Below, piece by piece: positions 51,445 through 59,421 of a stretch of DNA of 64,000 bases; the first letter of the stretch is position 1, and each line of letters begins with the position of its first letter. Position numbers and translations under genes: made by a program. The notes beneath the pieces are model-generated. The model saw only the letters and a program-made list of their open reading frames with translations, was not told where the DNA came from and did not search any database. Origin of the DNA: an uncultured Verrucomicrobia subdivision 3 bacterium (lineage in GTDB: Bacteria > Verrucomicrobiota > Verrucomicrobiae > Limisphaerales > UBA11358); the NCBI GenBank assembly GCA_903921455.1, contig CAIXPZ010000234.1:108765-172764 (forward strand). Reading direction: 5' to 3'.

Positions 51445-53043
51445 ATGAACATTCCATTGAACGGTCGGCAGCTAATTGATGGCGAGTGGCTGGCCGGCGG
51501 CAGCGAGACCTTGTGCGCGGTGAATCCCGCCACCGGCGAAACGCTCGCCCCGGCCTTTAACCACGCCACAAATACCGACGTTGATGCCGCGCTGCAATCA
51601 GCCCGGCGCGCCTTTGCGGTCACCCGCGAACTTTCCGTTGAGCGCCGCGTGCAGTTGCTCGAAGCCATCGCCGCCCAGATCATGGCGCTGGGCGACGAAC
51701 TGTTTCAGCGCGCCCAGGCGGAAACCGGCTTGCCGCTCGCCCGTCTCACTGGCGAACGCGCCCGGACCTGCAACCAGCTGAAACATTTTGCCGCAGTCCT
51801 GCGCGAAGGTTCGTGGACCAACGCTGTCATTGACACCGCCGAACCGCAGCGTCAGCCGTTACCCAAGCCGGACGTCCGTCGCGTCGCGTGCCCCATCGGC
51901 CCCGTCGTGGTCTTTGGTGCGGGCAATTTCCCGTTCGCCTATGGCGCCTGCGGCGGCGACACCGCCTCGGCGCTGGCGGCGGGTAATCCCGTCGTCGTCA
52001 AAGCGCATGAGCGGCATCCCGGGGTGAACGAACTTTTTGCGCACGCCGTGCTGGCCGCATTAAAAGAATGCGGTCTGCCGGCGGGGATATTCGGATTGCT
52101 GCAAGGCCCCGGCGCCACGGTCGGCCAGGCGCTTGTGAAACATCCCGCCACCCAAGCCGTTGGCTTCACCGGATCGCAGCGTGCCGGGCGTGCGCTGTTT
52201 GATCTGGCGGCGGCGCGGCCCGTGCCTATTCCGGTCTTTGCCGAGATGGGCAGTTTGAACCCGTTGGTCATTTTACCCGGCGCCCTTGCCGAGCGCAGCG
52301 ACGCCATCGCCGCTGGGCTCGCGCAATCGGTCACCGCCGGCGCCGGCCAGTTCTGCACCAAGCCCGGTCTGGTTTTCGTAATCTGCAACAGCGCGTCGGA
52401 AAATTTTATCACGCAAGTGGCCAAGCAAATGGCCGCCGTCCCGGCGACCACGATGCTGGCCGCCGACATGCAAAAGAATTTTTGCAGGGCAACGGACGGG
52501 TTCCAGAAAATTGCCGGTGTGCGCACCGTTCTGGCGAATGTGCCCTCCGGTTTCGCCTCGATGTCGCCGCAGTTGTTTGCCGTAGATTCCGCAACCTGGC
52601 GCGCTCATGGTAAATTGCACGAAGAAGCGTTTGGTCCGGGCGCGATTGTCGTCTGCTGCCGCGACCTTGGTGATCTCCGGGAGACCCTGACCCTCGCGAG
52701 CGGCAATCTCACGGCCACGCTGCACACCGGCGCGCAGGATTCCTCGACGGAGGTCGGCGAACTGGCCCAGTTGCTGGCCCAGCTTGCCGGGCGCTTGATT
52801 TTCAACGGCTTTCCAACCGGGGTGGAGGTGTGTCACGCGATGGTTCACGGCGGCCCGTATCCGGCGACCAGTGCGCCCGCCAGCACTTCGGTTGGCGCGC
52901 TGGCGATCCAGAGATTTGTGCGCCCGGTTTGTTTTCAGAATGTGCCCGACGCGTTCCTGCCGTTGGAATTGCAGAACCTCAACCCGCGCGGCATCTGGCG
53001 CACGGTGAATGGCCAGTGGACCAGGAATCCGGTTCAGGCGTAG
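51445..53043 (+). CDS. 2-oxoglutarate semialdehyde dehydrogenase (aldehyde dehydrogenase family)
   Basis: The 532-residue NAD(P)+-dependent enzyme has the ALDH set: cofactor segment VVVFGAGNFPFAYGACGGD (about 154-172), AGNPVVVKAHE, FTGSQRAGRAL, general-base Glu267 in PVFAEMGSLNP and catalytic Cys304 in GAGQFCTKPG. EMGSLNP and GQFCTKPG are the pattern of the 2,5-dioxopentanoate (2-oxoglutarate semialdehyde) dehydrogenase group. Predicted role: the last step of hydroxyproline catabolism, giving 2-oxoglutarate. The stop overlaps the convergent D-hydroxyproline dehydrogenase gene by 10 bases. The ATG at 51445 was chosen because the ALDH fold starts there and a promoter precedes it. Confidence 0.88.
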   Translation: MNIPLNGRQLIDGEWLAGGSETLCAVNPATGETLAPAFNHATNTDVDAALQSARRAFAVTRELSVERRVQLLEAIAAQIMALGDELFQRAQAETGLPLARLTGERARTCNQLKHFAAVLREGSWTNAVIDTAEPQRQPLPKPDVRRVACPIGPVVVFGAGNFPFAYGACGGDTASALAAGNPVVVKAHERHPGVNELFAHAVLAALKECGLPAGIFGLLQGPGATVGQALVKHPATQAVGFTGSQRAGRALFDLAAARPVPIPVFAEMGSLNPLVILPGALAERSDAIAAGLAQSVTAGAGQFCTKPGLVFVICNSASENFITQVAKQMAAVPATTMLAADMQKNFCRATDGFQKIAGVRTVLANVPSGFASMSPQLFAVDSATWRAHGKLHEEAFGPGAIVVCCRDLGDLRETLTLASGNLTATLHTGAQDSSTEVGELAQLLAQLAGRLIFNGFPTGVEVCHAMVHGGPYPATSAPASTSVGALAIQRFVRPVCFQNVPDAFLPLELQNLNPRGIWRTVNGQWTRNPVQA

Positions 53044-54287
53044 CGGTCGGGTGAGAGCAGGCTTAAATCAAATGCCGGCGGCTCGCCACTGACGAGTTCG
53101 CTGACGATCTTTCCAGTGATCGGCGAAAGGCTCATGCCCATCATCGCGTGGCCGGTGGCGAGAATGAGATTGGAAAATTTTGTCGTGCGCCCGAGATACG
53201 GCAGCCCATCCGGCGAACAGGGTCGTAGTCCGCGCCACGGGGCGATGCCGGCAAAATCTTCCGGAGTAAACTTTGGAAAGTATTTCGGGACGGCCTTGAT
53301 GATGCCCTGCACGCGGATAAAATTGATATCTTCATTCAACCCCGCGATTTCCATGGTGCCGCCGAAGCGCAGCGAGGTGCCCATCGGGGTGATGGCCATG
53401 CGCGCCTCGGTGAAGATGGAGCAAAGCCGGGGCAATTCGCGCGGCTGTGTGAGCGTGAGGCTGTAGCCTTTGCCGGCTTGAATGGGTATTTTTAAGCCGA
53501 GTTCCCGCGCTAGCACTGGCGACCACGACCCGCCGCACAAAATGATTTCGTCCGCCGATGATTCGCCGTGCAGGGTTTCCACCGAGTTGATTTTCCCATC
53601 GTGCGCCTCCAGGTTGGTGACCTCGGTATTCCATTGGAATGTCACCCCAAGTTTTTCCGCCTGTGTTTGCAGGCTGTCCAAGTAACGGACCGGTGTGAAA
53701 TGCGCGTCCTTGGGAAAATAAACCGCGCCCGCCACGTCCATCGTCACGCTGGGATCAAACTGGGCGACTTGCTTTGCGTTGAGCACATCGGCGGGAACGC
53801 CAAGTTGGTTGGCCTGCACGGCGAACTTCGCCTCCTCGTCCAAGCCGTGCTGCGTTTTGCACAGCATCAGTAATCCGCGCGTCACCAGGCCGATTTCGTT
53901 TTGATTTTGCGCCGCGAGTTCCTCAAACATCGCGCGGCTGGCAAAACTCAAGTCGCGCAGCAACGGGGCGCTCTGGCGGACGTGTTCCCGATTGGCGGCG
54001 CGCCAGAATTTAATCGCCCAGTCCAGCAAGTCACCGTCCCATCGCGGCTTGATGTAGAAAGGCGATTCGGGATTCCACATCCATTTCAGGCCGAGCTTCA
54101 CCATGCCGGGCGCGGCGAGCGGCACAAAATGGCTGGGCACAATCATGCCCGCGTTGCCGTAGGAGCAGCCGTCACGTTGCGCGCCCTGGCGTTCGATCAC
54201 GGTGACGCGATGACCTTTGCGTGCGCAGTGGAGGGCGGTCGAAAGCCCGATGGCTCCCGCGCCGATGATGATAACATGTTTGCTCAT
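53034..54287 (-). CDS. FAD-dependent D-amino acid dehydrogenase, probable D-hydroxyproline dehydrogenase
   Basis: The 417-residue protein is of the DadA/DAO type, with the Rossmann FAD loop IIIGAGAIGLSTALHCARKG and a conserved C-terminal FAD segment RPCSPDGLPYLGRT...ILATGHAMMGMSLSPITG. DadA-like proteins oxidise D-amino acids; within hydroxyproline clusters the single-chain form oxidises cis-4-hydroxy-D-proline to 1-pyrroline-4-hydroxy-2-carboxylate. Position supports that: it is the last gene of the operon after the epimerase, the deaminase and the S9 peptidase, overlapping the latter by 4 bases. D-proline or other D-amino acids remain possible substrates. Confidence 0.85.
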   Translation of the reverse strand: MSKHVIIIGAGAIGLSTALHCARKGHRVTVIERQGAQRDGCSYGNAGMIVPSHFVPLAAPGMVKLGLKWMWNPESPFYIKPRWDGDLLDWAIKFWRAANREHVRQSAPLLRDLSFASRAMFEELAAQNQNEIGLVTRGLLMLCKTQHGLDEEAKFAVQANQLGVPADVLNAKQVAQFDPSVTMDVAGAVYFPKDAHFTPVRYLDSLQTQAEKLGVTFQWNTEVTNLEAHDGKINSVETLHGESSADEIILCGGSWSPVLARELGLKIPIQAGKGYSLTLTQPRELPRLCSIFTEARMAITPMGTSLRFGGTMEIAGLNEDINFIRVQGIIKAVPKYFPKFTPEDFAGIAPWRGLRPCSPDGLPYLGRTTKFSNLILATGHAMMGMSLSPITGKIVSELVSGEPPAFDLSLLSPDRYA

Positions 54288-56653
54288 GGCGATCCTGGTT
54301 TTTGCGGGTCGGTCAGCAGATGGCGGACAAGGAAATCCATCCGGCGCTTGTTGCCATAGGGTGTTTCCGCCGAACCGTGATCCGAGCCCGTGATGACGAC
54401 CAGGTCAAAATCCTTGTTCGCCTTTTCCAGCGCATTCACCACCTGCATCGTCGAGGCTGGGTCAACATTGTGGTCCAGTTCGCCAACCATCAACAACAGG
54501 TTGCCCGAAAGTTTGTCGGCGTCGTCCACATTGGAATTACGCGCATAGGATTCATCCACCGGCCAGCCCAGCCACTGCTCATTCCACCAGATTTTGTCCA
54601 TGCGGTTGTCGTGACAGCCGCAGTCGGCGACGGCGACCTGGTAAAAATCATGATGGTCGAGCAGCGCCCGCATCGCGCTCTGGCCGCCGGCGGAACCGCC
54701 GTAGATGCCGACCCGCGACAGATCCATCCACGGGCGCGTGGCGGCGGCAGCCTTGATCCACGCGATGCGGTCGGGGAAACCGGCATCCTTCAGGTTTTTC
54801 CAGCAGATGTCTTGAAATTTCTTCCCGCGATTGTCGGTGCCCATGCCGTCCGCCTGCACGACGATGAAGCCGATTTCCGCGATGGCGTGCTGTCGCAGCA
54901 GGCGCCCGAACTTTTTGGGCGCGAATGAATCATGCGGGCCGGCATAGACCTCCTCGACCACCGGATATTTTTTTCGGGGATCAAAGTTCGAGGGCTTGAT
55001 GATGACGCCATAAATATCCGTCTGGCCATCGCGCCCCTTGGCCGCGAAACGCTCCGGCAACGCCCAGCCAGATTGGAGTAATCGGGAGATGTCCGCCTGT
55101 TCCAGCTCGGTAATCAGTTTGCCATCGTCGCTGCGGCGTAACTCCACGACATTCGGCAAATCCGCGCGGGAATATCTGGCGATGAAATATTTTCCGTCCG
55201 GGGAAAATTCCACGGTGTGATTGCCATCGCCCTGCGTGAGTTGCACGAAGTTGGAGCCGTCGAAATTGACGCGGCACAAGTGTTCATGATACGGGTCTTC
55301 ACCGGGCCGGACGCCCCCGGCCATAAACCACAGCTGCCGCCTCGCCGCGTCGACCTTGAGGACTTCGCGCACAACCCAGTTGCCGCGGGTCACCTGATTT
55401 TTCAGCTTGCCGGTCGCCGCCTCGTAAAGCCAGAGCTGCGCCCAGCCGTCACGTTCGCTCAGCCACAGTAATTCGCCGGTGTCATCCAGCCATTCGCGCC
55501 AGGTCTTGCTGGTGTAATCAATGAAAGTCGGACTGCGTTCCTCCACCACCGTCCGCACCGATCCGTTCGTCGCATTCACGGCGAGGATGCGGTAGAGCTG
55601 ATGGCCGCGCTGGTTGTAGTCGAAATAAAATTCATCGCTCTGCGGCGACCAGCGAACCGCGAGTTCGCCGTCCGGCGTAAAGGCATTGGTGAACAACGTG
55701 TCGGGTATAATCTGTGCCGTCCGGCTCGCGACTTGGATGAGCACCAGCTGAACCTGCGGTAATGGGTCGCCGGGTTTGACATAATCAAACTGGAGCAGCT
55801 TGGGCTGCAATTGATCCGGTGGCGAGGATTGCACAATGCTGACCTGGCGGCGCGGCACCTCGCGCACGGAAAGGACGACGCAGTGTTGCGAGTCTGGCGA
55901 CCAAACGACCGGCCCGCGATACGGATGCGCCCGCGTGCCATTCGTGGTGAGGGCAGTGGTCTCGCCGGTGGCCGCGACGAGTAAGATATTTTGATTGGTA
56001 AACTGCACCGTCCAATTTTTATCCGGCGATTGGCCGTCACGCCGCCTGCCTTGCCGTGGGCTGGGCGACGCCGGCTTGGCTGGCTTGCCATCAATATCCA
56101 CTTCCAGGGGCTCGGCTGTAGCTTCAAAGAAACCAAGCGGGCTGCCCAGGGCGTCGGTCACTAGCCAGACGTGCCCCGCATAGGTTTCAAACTCCGCAAT
56201 CTGGCCGGGGCGGACGCGGCCGTAGGTCTGGCGTTGGCCGGCTTGATCGACCCAGAAAATATCCACCGGTGCCGCCGTGGTGTTGTTCATGCGGATGATG
56301 GTTTCGTTGCCGGTATGGAGGGTGCGCTTGGGCGAGCGTGCGCGCGGAGCGGCAGTGGAGAGGTGTTCGTCTTTGGGCAAACCCAGTTTTTCCAGTCCGC
56401 CGGCGCGCTTGATTTCGCCGGTGCTGGCATCCACCAAAACGTATTCGTGTATTTCTGGACCGGTGGTCACGCGATACCAGAAATGCCGGTTGTCCGGCAA
56501 CCAGTGCGGCACCACGGAGTCGCGAAACACTTTTCCTTCCGTGCGCTGCGCCAGCGACCGGGCGAGTTCAAAATTTCCCGCTGGGTTGCCGGCAACAAGA
56601 ATTCCGGCGGGCCCAGCCGCCGCCAGCGCGAGGAACAGAAGAATTTTATTCAT
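54284..56653 (-). CDS. Secreted DPP-IV-like S9 prolyl peptidase
   Basis: The 789-residue protein has a signal peptide (MNKILLFLALAAAGPAGILVAG), a beta-propeller-type N-domain (about 60-540, with DPP-IV-like WSPDSQH and FSPDGKYF blades) and a C-terminal alpha/beta hydrolase with Ser654 in IYGGSAGGQS, Asp727 in GELDHN and His759 in GSDHGSAETP. S9B enzymes cut dipeptides with Pro (or hydroxyproline) in position 2. The start at 56653 is 4 bases within the epimerase stop and the end overlaps the dehydrogenase start by 4, so the peptidase is inside the catabolic operon. The nucleophile motif GGSAGG differs from the usual GWSYGG, which could change the active-site rim. Confidence 0.88.
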   Translation of the reverse strand: MNKILLFLALAAAGPAGILVAGNPAGNFELARSLAQRTEGKVFRDSVVPHWLPDNRHFWYRVTTGPEIHEYVLVDASTGEIKRAGGLEKLGLPKDEHLSTAAPRARSPKRTLHTGNETIIRMNNTTAAPVDIFWVDQAGQRQTYGRVRPGQIAEFETYAGHVWLVTDALGSPLGFFEATAEPLEVDIDGKPAKPASPSPRQGRRRDGQSPDKNWTVQFTNQNILLVAATGETTALTTNGTRAHPYRGPVVWSPDSQHCVVLSVREVPRRQVSIVQSSPPDQLQPKLLQFDYVKPGDPLPQVQLVLIQVASRTAQIIPDTLFTNAFTPDGELAVRWSPQSDEFYFDYNQRGHQLYRILAVNATNGSVRTVVEERSPTFIDYTSKTWREWLDDTGELLWLSERDGWAQLWLYEAATGKLKNQVTRGNWVVREVLKVDAARRQLWFMAGGVRPGEDPYHEHLCRVNFDGSNFVQLTQGDGNHTVEFSPDGKYFIARYSRADLPNVVELRRSDDGKLITELEQADISRLLQSGWALPERFAAKGRDGQTDIYGVIIKPSNFDPRKKYPVVEEVYAGPHDSFAPKKFGRLLRQHAIAEIGFIVVQADGMGTDNRGKKFQDICWKNLKDAGFPDRIAWIKAAAATRPWMDLSRVGIYGGSAGGQSAMRALLDHHDFYQVAVADCGCHDNRMDKIWWNEQWLGWPVDESYARNSNVDDADKLSGNLLLMVGELDHNVDPASTMQVVNALEKANKDFDLVVITGSDHGSAETPYGNKRRMDFLVRHLLTDPQKPGSP

Positions 56654-57576
56654 CGGATGCCCCAGCAAAACGGGTCGGTTTCGGCGAGCAGCAAGGTGGC
56701 CTCGGCATTGACATGCGCCGTGCCGGTGATGATCGGCATAACCTCGCCGCGCGCGCGGTTCAACCAACGAAATGTTCCCGAGAACTTGCTGCCAAGAATG
56801 CTTTCCTGAATCCACGTTTCCCCTTCGGCCAGCTTGCCGTCTGCCGCGAGGCAGGCGAGCTTGGCGCTCGTGCCGGTGCCGCACGGTGAGCGGTCGTAAG
56901 CCTTGCCGGGGCAGAGAACAAAATTCCGCGAGTCGCCGCCGTTTTGTGGCGGGCCGAACAATTCCACGTGATCCACTTCGGGGAAACCCTGCGCGTTCAC
57001 CGCCTGCCGGATGCGCCACGTCAGGTCGGTGAGCGATTCGACATGGGTGAGCAGGAGTTCGCGGCCGTGTTCGCCGACGAGAAAAAACCAGTTGCCGCCC
57101 CAGGCGATGTCGCCGGTGATTTTACCGATCCCGGGAACATCCACGGTTGCGGCTTTTGTTTTGCGAAAACTCGGCACATTCGCGACGGACACCTCGCCAT
57201 TCGCGTGTAGCGTGGCAGTGACGATGCCGACGGGCGTTTCAATCTTGTGGTCGCCGGGCTTGATTTTTCCCAGGTGGGCGAGTGTGACCACGAGGCCGAT
57301 GGTGCCGTGGCCGCACATGGCGAGACAGCCGACATTGTTAAAGAAGATCACGCCTGCCGTGCAGGAGTTGTCCTGCGGCTCCACGAGTAGCGCACCGACA
57401 AGCACATCGGAACCGCGCGGCTCGTTGACGACGGCGGAACGAAAGCGATCGTGCTGTTCTCGAAAAACTATAAGCCGGTCGGCGACTGAGCCGTCGCCGA
57501 GTTCCGGCCCGTCGGCGATGACGATGCGCGTCGGCTCACCGCCCGTGTGGGAATCAATGACCGGAATGCGTTTCAT
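56650..57576 (-). CDS. 4-hydroxyproline 2-epimerase (proline racemase superfamily)
   Basis: The 308-residue enzyme inverts C2 of trans-4-hydroxy-L-proline to give cis-4-hydroxy-D-proline. Both catalytic cysteines are present: Cys88 in NVGCLAMCGHGTIG and Cys232 in RSPCGTGTSAKL. A Cys/Cys pair excludes trans-3-hydroxyproline dehydratases, which have Thr for the first. Proline racemase is not excluded by sequence alone, but the deaminase, dehydrogenase and semialdehyde dehydrogenase neighbours favour the epimerase. The ATG at 57576 (MKRIPVIDSHTGGEPTRI) overlaps the deaminase stop by 4 bases. DSHTGGEPTR is the family start signature. Confidence 0.93.
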   Translation of the reverse strand: MKRIPVIDSHTGGEPTRIVIADGPELGDGSVADRLIVFREQHDRFRSAVVNEPRGSDVLVGALLVEPQDNSCTAGVIFFNNVGCLAMCGHGTIGLVVTLAHLGKIKPGDHKIETPVGIVTATLHANGEVSVANVPSFRKTKAATVDVPGIGKITGDIAWGGNWFFLVGEHGRELLLTHVESLTDLTWRIRQAVNAQGFPEVDHVELFGPPQNGGDSRNFVLCPGKAYDRSPCGTGTSAKLACLAADGKLAEGETWIQESILGSKFSGTFRWLNRARGEVMPIITGTAHVNAEATLLLAETDPFCWGIR

Positions 57577-58484
57577 TTCTGCTTGGGGATTTTGGGCCGG
57601 CTCTTGATTCCGTCGTGGATGATTTTCAGGATGCGCTTGCGTTCCTCGCCCGCCAGCGTTAGGCGCGGGGCGCGGACGTATTCTTTGCCGAGGCCGGTTT
57701 CCTGCACGGCGAGCTTGATGTATTGGACAAATTTCGTGCTGACATCGAGGTGCAGCAGCGGCGTGAACCAGCGGTAGATTTCGCGCGCCTTGTCCCATTC
57801 GCCGCGCCGCGTAAGTTCCCAGAAATACTGGTTCTCCGCCGGAAACGCGATGCCGCTGCCCGCCACCCAGCCGTCAATACCGAGGATGCTGGCTTCCAGC
57901 GCCAGGTTGTCCACCCCGGTGAAGAGCGCGTAACGATCGCCAACGGCGTTGTGTAGATCCGTGATGCGGCGGACGTCGCCGGAACTTTCCTTGAGCGCGA
58001 CAAATTTCTTTTCATCCGCCAGTTTGGCAAACATCTCAGGCGTGATGTCGTTACCGTAACTCAACGGATTGTTGTAAATCATGATCGGCAGATCGCTCGC
58101 CTTTGCCACCGTGCGGAAATGCGCCATGGTTTCGCGGGGATCGCCTTTGTAAAGCATGCCCGGCAGGAGCATGATGCCATCCACGCCGAGTTTTTCCACA
58201 TCGCACGCGTAGCGGCAAGCCTCGGCGGTGCTGGTCTCGGCCACGCAGCTCATGACTGTGACGCGGCCGGCGACGACTTTGAGCATCTCCTCGATGAGCA
58301 GGCGTTTCTCGTTTGGCAGCAGCGCCTGATTTTCACCCAGCGAACCGAGGAAGATGAGGCCGGTGACCCCGGATTTTATCAGAACTTCGGCGTGGCGCGC
58401 CGTGGCGTCAAGGTCAATGGTTTGATCGGGTTTTAATTGGGTGGTGATGGCGGGAAATACGCCGCTCCAAAATGGTTTGCTCAT
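57573..58484 (-). CDS. 1-pyrroline-4-hydroxy-2-carboxylate deaminase (DapA superfamily)
   Basis: The 303-residue DHDPS/NAL-fold protein has the Schiff-base Lys165 in FVALKESSGD, Tyr137 in IYNNP and the substrate loop LGSLGEN at about 47-51. DapA-family members in hydroxyproline clusters release ammonia from 1-pyrroline-4-hydroxy-2-carboxylate to form 2-oxoglutarate semialdehyde. True DHDPS usually has GTTGE where GSLGEN is here. It is the first gene of the operon, and the ATG at 58484 is 6 bases from a promoter -10 box. Confidence 0.9.
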   Translation of the reverse strand: MSKPFWSGVFPAITTQLKPDQTIDLDATARHAEVLIKSGVTGLIFLGSLGENQALLPNEKRLLIEEMLKVVAGRVTVMSCVAETSTAEACRYACDVEKLGVDGIMLLPGMLYKGDPRETMAHFRTVAKASDLPIMIYNNPLSYGNDITPEMFAKLADEKKFVALKESSGDVRRITDLHNAVGDRYALFTGVDNLALEASILGIDGWVAGSGIAFPAENQYFWELTRRGEWDKAREIYRWFTPLLHLDVSTKFVQYIKLAVQETGLGKEYVRAPRLTLAGEERKRILKIIHDGIKSRPKIPKQK

Positions 58485-58616
58485 GGGTTTATTATGACTT
58501 TAGTGGTTTCGACGGCAAACAATCTCCGCTGCCATTTGACAGCATTGCTTGTTGCCAGCTTGATTATTGTAATAAACTGTCGTGGTTAAGGCTTGGCGTA
58601 AAATTACGGCCGCACT
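58485..58616. promoter_or_regulatory. Divergent control region of the hydroxyproline operon and its AraC-type regulator
   Basis: On the minus strand TTGCCG (58513-58518), 16 bases, CATAAT (58491-58496) ends 6 bases before the deaminase ATG, predicting a leaderless operon message. On the plus strand TTGCTT (58545-58550), 17 bases, TGTAAT (58568-58573) lies before the regulator, with a start near 58580. GTTTATTA (58487-58494) is exactly inverted as TAATAAAC (58570-58577), so matching half-sites sit over both -10 boxes and could be bound by one regulator. Confidence 0.5.
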
Positions 58617-59378
58617 GTGAAATCTGACATAATTGCAAAGACCGGATTGGTGGCGGGTTCACTCACGAACCCGCTTGCGGTGCTGCCAATGATCGAACAA
58701 CTCTTCGATCATGTGCCCGAAACCGTTTTTTTCATTAAGGATCGGCGCGGCCATTATGTCGCCGTGAATCAGACGCTGGTGGATCGCTGCGGCTTGAGTG
58801 AAAAACGGCAACTCATCGGCCGCCCTGTGCGCGAGGTGTTTCCTAAGGAACTTTCTGAGCGGTTTGCCAAGCAGGATGAAACGGTTCTCCGCACCGGCCG
58901 CCCCATCATTGATCGGCTGGAATTGCACTGGTATGTGCGCCGCCAATCCGGTTGGTGTTTGACCACCAAACTGCCTTGGCGTGACACCGCCGGCAACATT
59001 GCGGGGCTGGTCGGGATTTCCCGTGATCTCCGTGCTCCCGGTGACCGTGAAACCATCCCGGAAAGTCTGGCTGCCACGCTGGAATATCTGGAAGCGCATC
59101 GCGCCGATTCCATCTCGCCGGCGTCACTGGCCCGGCACGCGGGCCTCTCGTCTGTCCGTTTCGCCCGGCTGATCAAACGCATCTTTCGCATGACACCGCA
59201 TCAGCTGATCACCCAGACCCGTCTGGCGGCGGCGGCGCATCTGCTGCGTGAAACCGACCGGTCAGTGGCCGCCATCGCGTATGATTGCGGCTTCTACGAT
59301 CACAGCGCTTTTACGCGGGCGTTCCGTTCCGTGACCGACCTGACCCCATCGCAATTTCGCAGTTTGCAGAAGGAATAG
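58617..59378 (+). CDS. AraC-family regulator with N-terminal PAS domain
   Basis: The 253-residue protein has a PAS-like sensory domain (about 24-135: MIEQLFDHVPETVFFIKDRR...LIGRPVREVFPKEL...GNIAGLVGISRDL) followed by an AraC DNA-binding domain (about 150-250) with two helix-turn-helix units: SISPASLARHAGLSSVRFAR and VAAIAYDCGFYDHSAFTRAF. The start is a GTG at 58617; the first internal ATG (58689) would keep the PAS domain. Divergent to the hydroxyproline operon, so it is probably its activator. Usual AraC sensors are cupin-like; a PAS sensor is less common. Confidence 0.85.
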   Translation: MKSDIIAKTGLVAGSLTNPLAVLPMIEQLFDHVPETVFFIKDRRGHYVAVNQTLVDRCGLSEKRQLIGRPVREVFPKELSERFAKQDETVLRTGRPIIDRLELHWYVRRQSGWCLTTKLPWRDTAGNIAGLVGISRDLRAPGDRETIPESLAATLEYLEAHRADSISPASLARHAGLSSVRFARLIKRIFRMTPHQLITQTRLAAAAHLLRETDRSVAAIAYDCGFYDHSAFTRAFRSVTDLTPSQFRSLQKE

Positions 59379-59421
59379 CTTCTCCCTAGTCGTTCGTCAG
59401 CGCAGCTTGATGGCAGCGACC

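Noticed and set aside
56650..57576. trans-3-hydroxyproline dehydratase as an alternative for the epimerase
   Set aside because: That enzyme has Thr in place of the first catalytic Cys; here both Cys88 and Cys232 are present.
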